Positions 46,441 through 59,372 of a stretch of DNA of 64,000 nucleotides are shown one piece after another; within the stretch, counting starts at the first letter, position 1; the number at the start of each line of letters is the position of its first letter. This DNA comes from Phaseolus vulgaris (lineage: Eukaryota > Streptophyta > Magnoliopsida > Fabales > Fabaceae): NCBI RefSeq assembly GCF_000499845.2, contig NC_023749.2, positions 45,454,108 to 45,518,107 of the forward strand, in the 5' to 3' direction. Both the position numbers and the translations under genes were made by a program. A model generated the notes under the pieces. The model saw nothing but the letters and a program-made list of their open reading frames with translations. It had not been told where the DNA came from and searched no databases.

Positions 46441-47187
46441 TAACTGAAGTCACTTGTAATATTATCTGTAATTATATTTTTTTCATTATTGATTAAAAAA
46501 ATTTCTATTTTTTTATTTTCACCATATTTTATTTTTTTTACCTTTTACGTTGATGATAAATTTTATATTGTAACTTGAAAATATAGTTAAAGGTAAAATA
46601 TCATTGAAAAGATTTATATAAATTTGTCTTAGAATTAAAAGAATAATATATTATTTTAAGTAAAACATTGTTCAATAATACAACAATATAGTTTTTGTTT
46701 ATTAAACAAATTTGATATTGCAAAAGTTAAATTTTCATCACTCTATGCAATGTTTTTTTGAGAAACTTTGACTAAAATTTTTCGGTAAACCTAATTTTCC
46801 AGGAAGCTTATTTCGTAAAATTTGAACCAAAAGTATATATAAAAAAAACATATTTTAATAATCTCAAATTATCCAAAAAAAAAGAGTAAATATTTTGCTT
46901 CAACAAGGTTATATCTACTCGTGTTTTGTAGTACAAAAAAAAATGTCAAACGATTTAATATATTAATTAAGTCAATTAATTTAAGAACATTCGAAGTATA
47001 TTTTATTTTTTATATACCCAATTTTGTTTCCAAAATGTTTGGCAGATTCTTTCAAGGAACCCAACAAATGTTTGGTAGCAATATTAACATCACTGTGCCT
47101 CCAAAGCTTCATTTCAAAGCTTTATAAAATTAATGTCATTTTCAATCAAAGACTTTTCTATCAAAATCACTGTGCCTTTTGCTTTTC

Positions 47188-47235
<48 letters not shown>

Positions 47236-50200
47236 AATTATTCTTAGTTTCTAACTATTGTTCAAAGAGGAAGAAACAAATAAGCAAACCATGATCTATA
47301 AAATGATAATTTATGTACCTTTCTCAGTTGAATCAACAAAGAAATTTTTTCTTTATTATTCTTTATAATCTAGCTGTATTTGTCCATGCATTTAAAATGT
47401 AATAAAATAATAATGATTGTTTTCTTATAACTGTTTTTATTACATCATTTAATATTCACCCAAATTATTTTTAAAAATTTCAAAAATCCAAACTCACAAG
47501 TTTTAATAAAAATTTAGAAATTTATATTTTTTTATTAGTTTAAAGTATTCATCAATTTTTTTTCATCATTGTTTGTCATTTTATTCAGAAGTTTCGTATG
47601 TGAGATCTGTAATTCAGTTCTACTTTATATTTTCATTCAATAATTTTTTTTCTATAATTTAATAAATTTTAAAGAATAAAAAAAAGTGTTAAAAAATAAT
47701 GGAAAAGTTGACTTATGAAGTTTCCCTATGCAGTGTGTATGCACGCCTCCGCCATATGAGGGAAACTGAGATTTATAATTTAATCACTTTTTTCAAACTT
47801 GCTTTTGAGATTCGTGCAGACTTTTCCTTTGATCATTCAACTCCCCAATTTACACGTGAACGACAAGGGCCCATTCAAAAATCAATCAATTTCTTTAACA
47901 AATGTTTAATTAATTTACAATAAATATTTTATTTGTTTGAGATATATCAATGGAATTTAATTTGTTTATAGCTTATTTCATAAAGAGTGTTAAATATATG
48001 CCAACTAATTAGTTTAGTAAATAAATGTTAAATTAATTAATTAATTTAAAATATATTATATGTTATTTTAAATTCGATGAATGAGGATTGAGAATGGATT
48101 TGGATCGCAATAGTCAACGAGGTTTGAAAACACAGAAACAGGGTAATCTTTAAAGGGGAGCAGTATACGTACTGGAAGTTTTTGCTTTGATCCAATTAAA
48201 GACTTGGTCTTGAGTTACATCGAAGTCATAGTTTACGCATTTCTCTTTTTCTGATGATTTGTATGGGGATGATCACATGATGTATTCATTTAAAACGTAT
48301 GATTGTATCATGTAACTTTCTCTGAGTTAAGCTAGGAGTGTTATGTATAAACATATTTGGGATTATGTCTACTAGGAGAGGTTAGATTCTGATTATATAT
48401 AAGGGTTGAACTACTCCTAAAGTAATTCATATTTTTTTTTTATTGCTGATAAAAAAAATATGTTATTTTAAAAATAATTCCATTGAAAATATTCTCAATA
48501 TTGTAATTCCTATGTTTTTTAACTTTCAGATTTTTATTTATATTAAATTCCCATTTTCAAAACTCAGTGTATCGTTAATTGTTAGTTTGCCAGTTATACC
48601 TTTATTTGTATTTACTGTAATACAGAGACGAATAATGAATAAAACAAAATTATATATTTTTTTTTAATAAAACTTATGATAGACGGTGCCATCACACAAA
48701 AAAAAATAAAAATAAAAGACTAGATAAAAAATATATATCTCGAATGCATTCATTAACCTTAATTTTACTAAAATCTATTATATTTCTTGACATTTATCAA
48801 AATAAAAAGACAAAAGAAAGAAATATATTAGTCATACATAAAAAAGTACGGAATTTATTTTATAAATAGTTATGTTTAATCATTAGAGTTTGTTTTATTT
48901 GAATTTAGAGCATTAATGATTCATTATTCATCAAATAATATTAGATAACAATTTAATGTAGGGCAGATATGTATAGTCTAGACAATAATTTTTAATTTCA
49001 ATCAACAATAATAACAAATAAATAATTCCATTAAATTCATCATATATTATTGAGATAAATATTTTTAATTTTATCCCGAAATAACCATAATGATAATATG
49101 ATATTATATCTAAGTTTTATCATTTATCTTAATCAATTCATTAATTTATTCATATAATTCAATAAATTAGTTGACTTCTTTCCACAAACTTAATATCTTA
49201 CAATTTTGTCTCAGACTAATTTAATTTTATTATTATTTTAAAAACAAATTGAGTAGTGTAGGAAAGATAAAATTGAACTATATATAAAAAAATTGAATTT
49301 GAATGATTGAGAAATAATAATAAATAAAATTATAGTCATTTCCCATGGCAAGGTAGTTGAAGAGATAAGTCAACTATAATACAATATAATGTCCTTGTTA
49401 ACTTGTCATACACTTTAGTTTAATAGCTTATCAGTTATCATATAAGAGTATCAAATAAAATAAAAAGTGCATATAGCTTATCATGTTGATGTACAACCAC
49501 ATGCTTCATATCACAATTGCATTTTATACAATTTAGTGAATTTATAACACATTTAAAGGTGGCCCACTAACAAGTCAATAATTATGTACTTGTCTATTAT
49601 TATGGATGCAAAATTTCTTTTTCAAACATATTGTTTAATCCCTTCTGGTGTTTCTTGTTGTAAATATAAAAAAAAATACTACATATAATAAGAATATATA
49701 TACATATAAAAAATATATTATTAAATATAAAAACCATTACATAATTCAGTAAATATATATATATATAATATGGGTTACTTTTATTTATTATTGGATACTA
49801 CAAATAAAGTAATTATAGTTGAGTCCAGTTAGACTACTATGTAAGATAAAATTATATTTTTGAATATTTAATGTATCTCCATGAACTTAAACTTAGAAAA
49901 AAAAATATTATTTAATCAGATTTCTCTGTGTTATATTTTTTATTATTTTAAAATAGAAAAAAGAAATGCTATATATATTAATTAGTATAACTTGTGGATC
50001 AATATATATAGATATATTTCTTTATTTCCATATTTAATTATTGTTTTAAAAAATATTAATTTGAATTTTTATATTTAAATATATTTTTTTGAAAATTTTT
50101 AATTGTTATTATACATAAAATAAATATTTATATATTGGTCTTTATATAGTTTTTTTAGATTTATAAAATTTGAGATTTAATTAAGATAAATTTTTAAATA

Positions 50201-50860
50201 GATAAATTATAGAAAGATTATAAATAAGTTATAAATATTTATTTCAAAATCTCTTCTCTATATGAATTCCCTCTAAATTTCAATGATAACTAGGACTTTT
50301 TTATGTTGAGAAAATACCGTTTTGAAGAGGTAAGAAGATGAAAATTAAAAATTAAGTTGAGATCAAATTCTTCTAGGCAAGTAATTAATTCTTTATTAAG
50401 GATTTTTGTGTGTGTGTTTTGTAAATGAGTATATTGTTGGTGTAAGTCAAGAACCACATGAATCCCATTAGTAGTAAGACAAAAAATTTAAATCTTGTAG
50501 AGAAAGAAAATAGAGAAGAATGAAAGGAAAATCGTATAAAACTTTACATATATAACGAAAAAGAACTAATTATGGTTAAGAATATGCTAAGATTCTCTGA
50601 AGTTGGAGAACGAATGTCAAATGATTCCCAATGAGCAAATCCGTTAATTAATTGGTGGAAGAAATGAGAAGTAATTTGGTAAGCTCATAAAATATCTTTG
50701 CATGGACAACATGATAGTCAATCTTACTATTTTTTTTTCTATCATGAAAAACATGATTGCTAGCTATAAGCAAAGCTAATTTGTTAACACATAAGAGTAA
50801 ATCATTCTAAGTTTCAATGCATTCACTTCAGTCAGAATCAGGCTCTTAATTAGATAGTGT
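46441..50860. other. AT-rich intergenic
   Basis: Long A/T-rich stretch with microsatellites and no recognised gene. The 74-codon frame 47699-47923 shows no motif. Confidence 0.5.
47192..47230. repeat. TA microsatellite
   Basis: Uninterrupted alternating run. Confidence 0.95.
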
Positions 50861-50869
50861 TGTTAGTAG

Positions 50870-52240
50870 AAAAGAAAAGATCTTCACTAGGAACCACTTG
50901 GATTGACTTGGATGTTTTCAGTATAGGAGATAACATGTATTTACTTTTTCATTTAGATCTTCATGTCAATTTTTTTTTGTTAACATCCAATTGCTTTTTT
51001 TTTTGTTAACAATTATAGGTTGTAGCAAGGACCAATAAAATTTGCGCAATAGTATTATAGGTTGTAGCAAGGACCAATAAAATTTGCGCAATAGTGATTT
51101 TTGCAAATAGAGAGAAAGTGTCAAAGGAATTTTGACCTTCAACTTGAGTATAACCTTTTGCAGCAAGTCGTGCTTTATATCTTTCAATTCTTCCATTAGC
51201 ATAATATTTGATTTTAAAAACCCATTTACAACATATAATAAGGGAGATAAGGTAGTGAGTTCTCAGTAGCAAGTTTTTCATTCATTGCTTGAATTCAATG
51301 ACTATTTTTGGAAGCCTTCATGAAGGAGTTAGGCTCAATGAAAGTAGAAATGACCAAAATAAAATCCTGATACAAGGGAGACAACTTATCATAAGATAAA
51401 AAAAAAGAGCGTGTTTCAACTATAGGTCAATAAATTTTGAAGCATCCACAGTCATGTGCTTTGAAAATCACTATCAAGATACCATAAATGCTTCTTGGCT
51501 ATCAAAGACTCCTGGCAAAAAAAATTGCAAGGTTTGGTCCCCTTATAAATTTGGGTCAAAAATTGTTATAGGTACTTTAGGTACCCATCTAATTGAGCTA
51601 TTTGGTATATCATACTTTTTAACTCTGCAACTTCTAACATTATGATCTATTTTCAAACAATAGAAACAGGTAAAAAATGGTGTGGACTATGTTTTACCGT
51701 ATTTTAAAAAAAATGTGTTGTTTGGTTTTATTTTTTGATTCACATTTGTACCCCAAACCAACTTTTCCATAAACACAGTTTTGAGACCCAAGCAAGAGTT
51801 CTAGATTTTCTTTTCCCATAAAAAAATTACTCAAAGCTTTTATAAGATAATGAACCTTCTTTTGTAAAACTTCACAAATTTAACAACTCTTCATATACTT
51901 ACTGGATTCAACAAATTTACAAGAAGATTTTTTCTAAATGATTTATAGATTTTCAAAAATCAGATTTAGTATTAGTTAGTTATTCCTCTAAAGTTTTAAA
52001 TATGTTTGCCAACCAGTTGTTTAAACCTTTTAATTTTTTGTTTAAGAGAGCTAGTCTGTAAGCTTCCTCATGAGTTTCCTTAAATGCATCTAACAACTGA
52101 CAATAATTTTCATCATTTTAAGATGAATTTGAACTTACACTACTAGTTTCAGATTCATGTCCAACCATCAAACACAATTTTTCTTCTTCATCTTCTACTA
52201 ACATAGAACTGGATGATGAATCATCATTATCTTAAGCTTA
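50870..52240 (-). pseudogene. decayed Sirevirus-like gag-pol fragment
   Basis: Minus strand, from 52240 down: an Asp/Ser-rich stretch and coil-like segment resembling the gag at 1116-1530, a knuckle-like C-F-Y-C-x4-H-x4-C at about 51665, a protease-like W-Y-L-D-S near 51480, and the start of reverse transcriptase (C-K-W-V-F-K-I-K-Y, E-R-Y-K-A-R-L, K-G-Y-T-Q-V-E-G) at about 51240-51110. The integrase region between is missing. RT is further damaged by a 43-bp tandem duplication and inserted A runs. Confidence 0.7.
51013..51098 (-). repeat. about 43-bp tandem duplication inside the RT fragment
   Basis: The block ATTATAGGTTGTAGCAAGGA... occurs twice in direct succession. On the minus strand it repeats the residues T-I-A-Q-I-L-L-V-L-A-T-T-Y-N. 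Confidence 0.9.
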
Positions 52241-52339
52241 TAATCTAATGCTATGTATTGACCAATTGCCCTAGAAAGAGAGAGACACCTCCACAAGAGC
52301 CCTCCCATTACCTATTAGAATGATCTTAGGGGAGCCTTG

Positions 52340-53300
52340 AGATGTTGCCATATTTCTTCATACTACAATAGGGATTTGATGGACAAGCTCCAAAGACTCC
52401 AACAAAAGAACATGAGTGTAAGGAGTATAGGTAGAAAATGGAGTTGTATATGATGAGAGCATCCATTAGGGAGGAAGAAACCACCACCATCTTTAGGTTT
52501 TTAAGTAGGGATGGCAATGCGGGTTGACCCGCCCCACATAAAATATGTAGAATGATTTTACTAGTCCATCCCGCATAAAAGTTGGCTCGTGGGTCAGCCT
52601 GCATAAAAAAAAATTTAAATAGAAATTTTGAATAAATTTAATTCCTTTTCTTATTTGGACGCATTTAGGTAAATGGCCTCACAATATCATTTTCACGGCA
52701 CATGCGTAATAAGATGTGACTAAAATTTTTGGAATGTGAAATATGGGACTACATGAAGAAAATATAGGAGTAAAGAAAGAAATTTCTAGATTTTATGTTA
52801 TTTGGGTCATGCTGGCCAACCCGCCCTGCACTTGGCCCGCGTGGGCTGCAAATTATGAGGTGTGGGCCTTAGCGAGTTGGAATAGGTAGCCTGCCCCGCA
52901 TTTCTCTCAACGGGCCCTGGATCGGCTCACACGGTCTGTCCCGCTTTACCATCCCTATTTTTAACTAGTCTCAGTGTTGAGATAAGATATAGAGTAAAAC
53001 TTTTGCCTTACAAGGTTCTGAATGACTTGGTCCAACTTTGTATAAAAGTTGAACAACATAATTTGAGAAAAAGATCAAGTCGAAAGGAAATTTCTTACTC
53101 TAGCTCTTATCCTAAGAAGGAGTACAAGAAAAAGAGGGAGGGGAGTTATTCTAAAGAGAAACCCAAGTTAGAAACTTTTGAGAGCCTAGAGAGAGGAAAA
53201 ATGTGCAAACCCGACACACTCGTACTAGAGAGATTTAATGCTTTAAATGTCATGGTAGAGGTCATATAACATCTCAATGTCCCAATAGGAGAACCATGAT
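52340..53300 (+). pseudogene. gypsy gag, split by a MITE
   Basis: Left of the MITE: L-Q-R-L-Q-Q-K-N-M-S-V followed by R-E-E-E-T-T. Right of it: V-K-L-L-P-Y-K-V-L-N-D-L-V-Q-L-C-I-K-V-E-Q-H (53003 on), a Lys/Ser-rich linker and a C-F-K-C-H-G-R-G-H-x4-C knuckle at about 53236-53278 in another frame. Matches Retrotrans_gag-type Gag. Confidence 0.75.
52506..52957. mobile_element. hAT-type MITE, 452 bp
   Basis: Left end TAGGGATGGCAATGCGGG; right end, on the other strand, TAGGGATGGTAAAGCGGG: an inverted terminal pair with three mismatches in 18. Flanked by TTTTTAAG (52498-52505) and TTTTTAAC (52958-52965), an 8-bp target copy with one change, as hAT elements make. Both ends are GC-rich (CCCGCCC words). 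No frame. Confidence 0.8.
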
Positions 53301-53369
53301 CTTAAGGGTAAAGTTGAGTATTGCAGTCAAGAGGATAAGTTTAGTGAGGAGGAAAAAGAAAAGAGTGAG

Positions 53370-53870
53370 GGAGAATTATTGATGATTAGAAGAACCCTCA
53401 ACAATCAAGCTAGTGTGAAGCATGGAACACAAAGAGAGAACATCTTTCATACAAGATGTAAAATTTTAGAAAATACTTGTTCTCTCATTGTGGATAATGG
53501 TTTTTTCTGCAATTGTTGTAGCATTAGGTTGGTTGAAAAGCATGATCTACAAGTTATACCCCAACCCAAACCGTATAAGTTGCAATGGTTTAATGAAGAG
53601 GGGGACTTAACTGTAGATAAGCAAGTAAAAGTAAGTCTTTTTATGGGTAACTACGAAGATAATGTTTTATGTGATGTAGTACCCATGGAAACATGTCATA
53701 TCTTATTGGCAAGACCATGACAATTTGATAAGAAAACTACCCATAATGAGCTTACCAACGAGATAACTTTTACCTATAAAGAGAAAACATTTGTACTTTA
53801 TCCTTTAACATCTTCAAAAGTGATAGAGGACCAAGTACAAATGAAAAAAAAAAATGAAAAAAAAAATCTC
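53370..53870 (+). pseudogene. gypsy aspartic protease
   Basis: Reading shows C-S-L-I-V-D-N-G, R-L-V-E-K-H-D-L, P-K-P-Y-K-L-Q-W, D-V-V-P-M-E-x-C-H-I-L-L-x-R-P in gypsy order. The D-S/T/G-G active site is degraded to D-N-G. A stop follows at 53718-53720, and the frame continues with gypsy-like sequence. Confidence 0.75.
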
Positions 53871-54049
53871 GAAAATCAAAGAATAGTTCTTAGGGATGAT
53901 GCTGAGGCGTAGGAGAAGAGTGATCATTCCCACAAGGTCATTCAAATAGAAACAAATTTGAAGAAAAAAGAAGTTAAAATAATTCTTCTATCTAAACAAC
54001 TTCCAGACCTCTTTCTTTGTATAGGAGAACTTACATGCACTGCCACACT

Positions 54050-54750
54050 TTTAGAGTCAAAAGTCTTATAAAAGAATTTGATGATGTGTTCCCTAAGGAG
54101 GGACCAATGGGACTTCCACCTTTCAAGGACATAAAACATGAAATAGATTTAGTTCCTGGAGCCAGTCTACCAAATAGATCGACATACAAAACTAATCCTG
54201 AAGAGACCAAGGAGATAGAATCCTAGGTTCAGGAATTGTTGGAGAAGGGTTGGGTCCAAAAGAGCCTAAGTCCTTGTGTTGTACCTATTTTGTTGGTGCA
54301 TAAGAAAGATGACAAATGGAGAATATGTTGTGATTGTAGAACCATCAATAATATCACCATCAAATGCAGGCCTCCAATTTCTAGACTTGATGATATGCTT
54401 GATGAATTGCATGGGTCCACTATATTTTCTAAGATTGATCTCAAAACGAATTATCACCAAATTAGAATCAAAGAGGGTGATGAGTGGAAAATTATTTTTA
54501 AGACCAAGTTTGGACTATGAGTGGTTAGTGATGCCTTTTGGTCTCACTAATGCATCTAGCACTTTCATGAGGCTTATGAATCATGTCCTTAAAGATTGTA
54601 TAGGTAAATATGGCGTAGTTTACTTTGATGATGTTTATAGTCAAAGTCTAGAGTCCCATATAATACATCTTAGGGAAGTCTTGTTAGTTCTTAGGAATAA
54701 TAATTTGTTTGCTAATGTAAAGAAATGCACTTCTTTGTTGATAGTGTAGT
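54050..54750 (+). pseudogene. gypsy reverse transcriptase
   Basis: F-D-D-V-F-P-K-E-x-P, I-D-L-V-P-G-A, V-Q-E-L-L-E-K-G-W, K-D-D-K-W-R-x-C-x-D-C-R, F-S-K-I-D-L, P-F-G-L-T-N-A and V-Y-F-D-D-V appear in order. The catalytic pair Asp-Asp is kept as F-D-D. Stops at 54223-54225 and 54518-54520 and a frame change break it. Confidence 0.8.
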
Positions 54751-54779
54751 TTTTTAAGGTTTTTAGTAAACAAAAATAG

Positions 54780-55362
54780 GGTTCATGTTGACCCCAAGAA
54801 AATCAAAGTCATCCAAGAGTGGCCAACACCATAAAATGTAGGAGATGTTAGGAGCTTTCATGAGTTAACTAGCTTTTATAGACGCTTTGTTCCCAACTTC
54901 TCAAGTCTAGCTTCACCACTCAATGAGTTAGTGAAGAAAGACACTTCATTCTGTTGGATTGAGAAACATGAGCAAGCCTTTTAAAGGTTGAAAGCACCAA
55001 TCATCAATGCATCCATTCTAACTTTGCTAAACTTTTCAAACAAAATTGAGCTAGAGTGTGATGCATCAAGAGGAGGCATATGTGCAGTGTTATAGCAGGG
55101 TGGGAACTCAATTTCATATTTTAGTAAAAAATTACATGGTGCAACCCTCAATTACTCCACCTATGATAAAAAGCTTTATGCACTTGTGAGGGTCCTGCAG
55201 ACTTGGGAACAGTATCTGGTTTCAAAAGAATTTGTCATTCATAGTGATCACGAGTCTTTGAAGTATCTTAAGGGTCAATGTAAGTTGAACAAACACCATG
55301 CAAAGTGGATGGAATTTCTAGAGCAATTTTCATATGTTATCAAATACAATTTTCTAGGACAC
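54780..55362 (+). pseudogene. gypsy RNase H
   Basis: Starts after RT with a K-V-I-Q-E-W-P-T-P type linker, then [32 protein letters not shown], and [11 protein letters not shown]. One internal stop at about 55093. Homology ends abruptly near 55355. Confidence 0.75.
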
Positions 55363-56205
55363 AAAGAGGTTTTAATTCCATCTTTGTGGTAGTGGATAGG
55401 TTTAACGAGATGACTCCTTTTATACCCTGCCATAAAGTGGATGATGCTAATAACATCTCCAAACTCTTCTTTAGAGAAGTGTTCAGACTTCATGGTCTAC
55501 CTAAACCCATAGTTTCGGGTAGAGATCCAAAATTTGTTAGTAATTTCTGGAGAAATATTTGGGAAAGGCTAGGAACTAAGCTGAATTTTTCAACCTCTTT
55601 TCATCCTTAAATTGATGGAAAAATAGAGTAGCAAATAGATCTCTATCAACTATGCTTAGACCGGTCATTAAAGGAAGCCACAAATCTTGGGATGATTACC
55701 TTCCTCATATAGAGTTTGCATATAATAGAGTGGTCCATAAGGCTACTAATATTTCTCCAATTTTGGTTGTATATGGTTTTAATCCTCACACTTCTTTGGA
55801 CTTGTTACCTTTACCTAATCCACATGAATTTGTGCACAAGGAAGGGGTAACAAAGGTTGAATTTGTTAAGAAATTACATGAGAGGATTAAAAATCAAATG
55901 CATAAACAAACTAGAAGTACATAAGGCATAAAAAAATTAGGGGAAGAAAGAGATAGTTTTTAAAGAGGGAGACTGGGTTTGGCTGCACCTTAGAAAAGTT
56001 AGATTCCCTATTTAGAAGAAGTCTAAGCTTAGTCCCCGAGGAAATGGTCATTTCCAAGTCCTTAAGAAGATCAATAATAATGCTTATCGATTAGATTTGC
56101 TTGAAGAATATGGAGTACATGTTACTTTTAATGTTATAGATCTAACACCTTTTGCATGTAACACAAATGATGAGGCATAAAATTTTGATTTGAGGGTAAA
56201 TCCTC
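55363..56205 (+). pseudogene. gypsy integrase, core and C-terminal parts
   Basis: Begins within the core ([14 protein letters not shown]), then L-H-G-L-P-K-P-I-V-S-x-R-D-P-K-F and G-T-K-L-N-F-S-T-S-F-H-P, I-E-F-A-Y-N-R, G-D-W-V-W-L-H and Y-R-L-D-L. The zinc-binding N-terminus and first Asp are absent. Stops at about 55608 and 55629 and later shifts. Confidence 0.75.
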
Positions 56206-56221
56206 TTCAAAAGGGAGGGGA

Positions 56222-56640
56222 TGATGGCATATGCCTCAGCTCAGGACCAACCACTAGAGTTATGGTAAGGAGAATAAAAGAAGATTGGGACTCTGCTACT
56301 AATGGTAGAGATACTCTTTTATATATGTTTGGATGTGTCATAACCTAGTGTAAGTTCTAGAGTATGATTTAAATTTTCTTGCTTAAAAGTAGAGTGAGAT
56401 TTTGGCTTGTATTTCTGCCTTGAGTAGATTAGGGTTAGGGTTGGGTTTCTAAAACCTACCTAGGACATAATTGGGCTTAATTGCAACCCACATTAAACTC
56501 TAGGTCGGTCATTAGATCTAATTAGGACATGTGTTAGAATTTCAGGCCTTAAACAAGAGGAGTGGGTGGATTGTTTATAAAAGATTTTCGCAAATATTGA
56601 AGGTATAGAAGAAACCAATGAAGAATCAAAGGGAAGGAAA
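56222..56640 (+). repeat. partial 3' LTR of the gypsy element
   Basis: Follows the purine tract AAAAGGGAGGGGATGAT, starting near TGATGGCATATGCC. No second copy is available to fix its end. It contains a TATATA word and an AGATTAGGGTTAGGGTTGGG stretch. Confidence 0.5.
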
Positions 56641-57010
56641 CATAGTTAGCCAAGAAACAAATATGTTTTATTATGTTTCCAGATAATCAACCGGTTGTTT
56701 ATGCGATTCAACGAGTTGTTTTTATCAACAGTTAACAAAAACAAACCAAAACAGATTTAAATGAGATTAAGGATAGAAAGAATCACACAACAGATCTATA
56801 CTGGTGCACTCTTATCCAAGAGCTACATCCAATCCCAGAAACCATTGGGTATTCCACTAAACAATCAAATAACTTTGATTACAAACCACATACCAAAGAG
56901 GTGATCTTGAACCCTTCAATAACACACACCTCCTTTGGCAAACAACACACCACAGATCACACTCTTGAAAGGTTATTGGTGTAAAACAACTTTGACACAC
57001 TCTTGAAAGA
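56640..57010 (-). repeat. LTR fragment related to 4243-5369
   Basis: On the minus strand, words such as GATTGTTTAGTGGA, GATGTAGCTCT and ACCAGTATA appear in the same order as at 5040-5120, followed by a near-palindrome pair (56686-56720). Confidence 0.65.
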
Positions 57011-57800
57011 TATTAATGGTAGATAGACAAAAAAAATTCTTTATAAACCCTAAAACATAGTATAAACATTTATATATTAAATTTGTACTATAAAATGTCA
57101 AAATTAATATCTTATTGTTTGTCTTACGCACGAATTTATTAGGCAAAGATACGTGAGCAAGCGATATGCGTTTGTTGGCATCAAATGATGCAACTATGTT
57201 TGTTGAGATCTGATATAAAGATATTTGTGTTTATACACTTTGTTGTAAGGACTTAATTAAAATAACTTGGAGTTAGTTTATCTTTTCTCTAACTGTAAAG
57301 ACATTTATAGTTTATTCATGTTTATATGTTTGATGGAGGTGCATTACACCATTTTTTGAACTATTAGGTAAACTTTAAAAGAGGAACTTGAATAGAGCCT
57401 CAATAATTTTTCTTGCAAGTTATTAGATGGTCTAATAGATATTGTCTAACAATACAAAACAACACAAAAAACTATACTAGTTCACACAACTATGGGACTA
57501 TATAGAGTTCTTCCTTAAGTCAAAACTTAAGAGGTTCCACTAATAAAAAAATTATAACATTTGAGTACACAAGTCACTTCTAACTATCACAAGTACATAA
57601 ATCACTCCTAATTGTCTCTTCTTAATCTCTCCTTAAGAACTCAAGTATTCTAATTGTGACTTATTGTTTCTTACAAGGTGAAAAACACAATTGTTTCTCA
57701 CACTCCCAACAAATGGAGTACACACAACTTCTCAATCAAAGAGTTGTCTCAAATAGTATACATTAAAAATTCTTGATTTTTTTTTTATCTTCTAACAACT
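57011..57800 (-). repeat. decayed LTR-like sequence
   Basis: No frame. Carries AGATGGTCT/AGATATTGTCT words at 57425-57448, as in the Sirevirus-like regions at 39400 and 40600. Boundaries unknown. Confidence 0.35.
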
Positions 57801-58128
57801 TGGTCTTTAAATAGTTCTTCATGGATATAGTTCTTCATGGATATGCATATTGTTATATAATATTGAAGAAAATTAATATTTATGTACTTAAGTATGTAAT
57901 CCTTTAAATCTTCGAACATATATATCCTTGATTCTCTTTTACATAAAAGATCAATATCTTAATATAAAATATTAATTTTCTTTTTAAGTAATTGATGTAA
58001 AAATATAAATAATGCAAGTTTATTTGATAGATATATTTCATTTAATTGTATTTGAATTATACTGCTTGCGTTTTAATTAGTTTTAAGATCAATTACTTTC
58101 TTGTATATAGTTTTCAAACATTGTTGAA

Positions 58129-58170
<42 letters not shown>

Positions 58171-59372
58171 ATTGTATGTTGGATATTATTTGTTATGTTT
58201 ATTTTGATTTTGAACAAATATATCCTTACCAAATATGTATTGTTTTTAAAGTTATAAAAGAAAAAAAATTACAAGTGGCTTGAATTACAATCAAGTTAAT
58301 TTAATACTCTTTAGTATGTGATAAATAGACCATCTAGCATATATAACGATACAATAGAAAGTTTATAGTAGTAGTACCACTGCTCAACAATAAACATCTT
58401 AGAATGTTTATAATAACATAGAATATACTTGATTAGTCCCTTAATTATATTTGTAATAATCAAAACTTTCCATTAAGAGACAAATTAGTATATTTAAACA
58501 TGTATTAGATAGTCTGAGTCTTCATACTTCCAAATAGTAAAAAGTTAGGATAAAAGCCAAATTTTGTTTATTTTGTAGGAGGTTTTATGCTCATTGTTAT
58601 TTAGAGACGCTCTATTGATAGAAACTTAAAAAAAGACTCACAAAAGATTGTCAAGAATGATCTAAAAAAGTTACAAATGTAAAAGATTCATGATATAGGA
58701 TTTTTTTTCTTTTTGTGACATAGACTTTTGGAAGGAAAGGGTTGTTTTATACTTTGTGTATTTCATGCTTTATGATAGGATGTATTTTTTTTATTAATAG
58801 AAAGAAAAATAGAGGGTCCATAATATTAATGATGAGATTATTGAAAATCTTAAAAAGAAAAATTTCGGGATTATAAATTATGTCAAAATGAGATAATCAT
58901 GGCTGTATTTAAGGAATGGTAAGAAAGACAAAAGTAGAGATGAATATGGAAAGTCTTAAAAGATCATAATGAAATAATGTCACTTTTCTCTAAGTATTGA
59001 AACTAACATTATCTTGGGTGTGTCTATTTTTGGATGATAAAAAAATCAGAGTATGGGAAAAAAAAGTTAATCATTCTTTTGATATATAAGATTTTGTTGG
59101 CACTTGAATTGATTTATTGAAGATTGGAGTCATGGTTGCCAATTAAAAGGAAAAGCTAGTTAAGGAATACTATATTAGGTAATTAGGGATGGGTAGGGCT
59201 TTGAGCTCAATGGAGTTATAAAAATCAAAGATAAAGTTACTCTTTAAAATAATCTAAAAGGAAGTTATTACTTAAAAAAAATCAAAGATGGAGTTATTAC
59301 TTGAAAGAATTGAAAAGATGGAGTTGTTACTGAAAATATCAAATAGGATGTTACATTATCCAAGTGCATGTT
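57801..59372. other. AT-rich intergenic
   Basis: TA run at 58132-58167; otherwise nothing recognised. Confidence 0.45.
58132..58167. repeat. TA microsatellite
   Basis: Uninterrupted alternating run. Confidence 0.95.

Larger units (their letters stand above)
52330..56640 (+). mobile_element. decayed Ty3/gypsy element
   Basis: Gag, protease, RT, RNase H and integrase remnants follow in the normal gypsy order on the plus strand, ending with a purine tract at about 56208-56222 and a partial 3' LTR. Every domain has stops or shifts. A MITE splits gag. No 5' LTR is visible; the left side abuts another element's gag near 52240-52340. Confidence 0.8.

Noticed and set aside
47699..47923. 74-codon frame in AT-rich DNA
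   Set aside because: No motif, start context or neighbour supports a gene.
56445..56480. TTAGGGTTAGGGTTGGG as a telomere tract
   Set aside because: Two imperfect 6-mers within an LTR are too few to support it.
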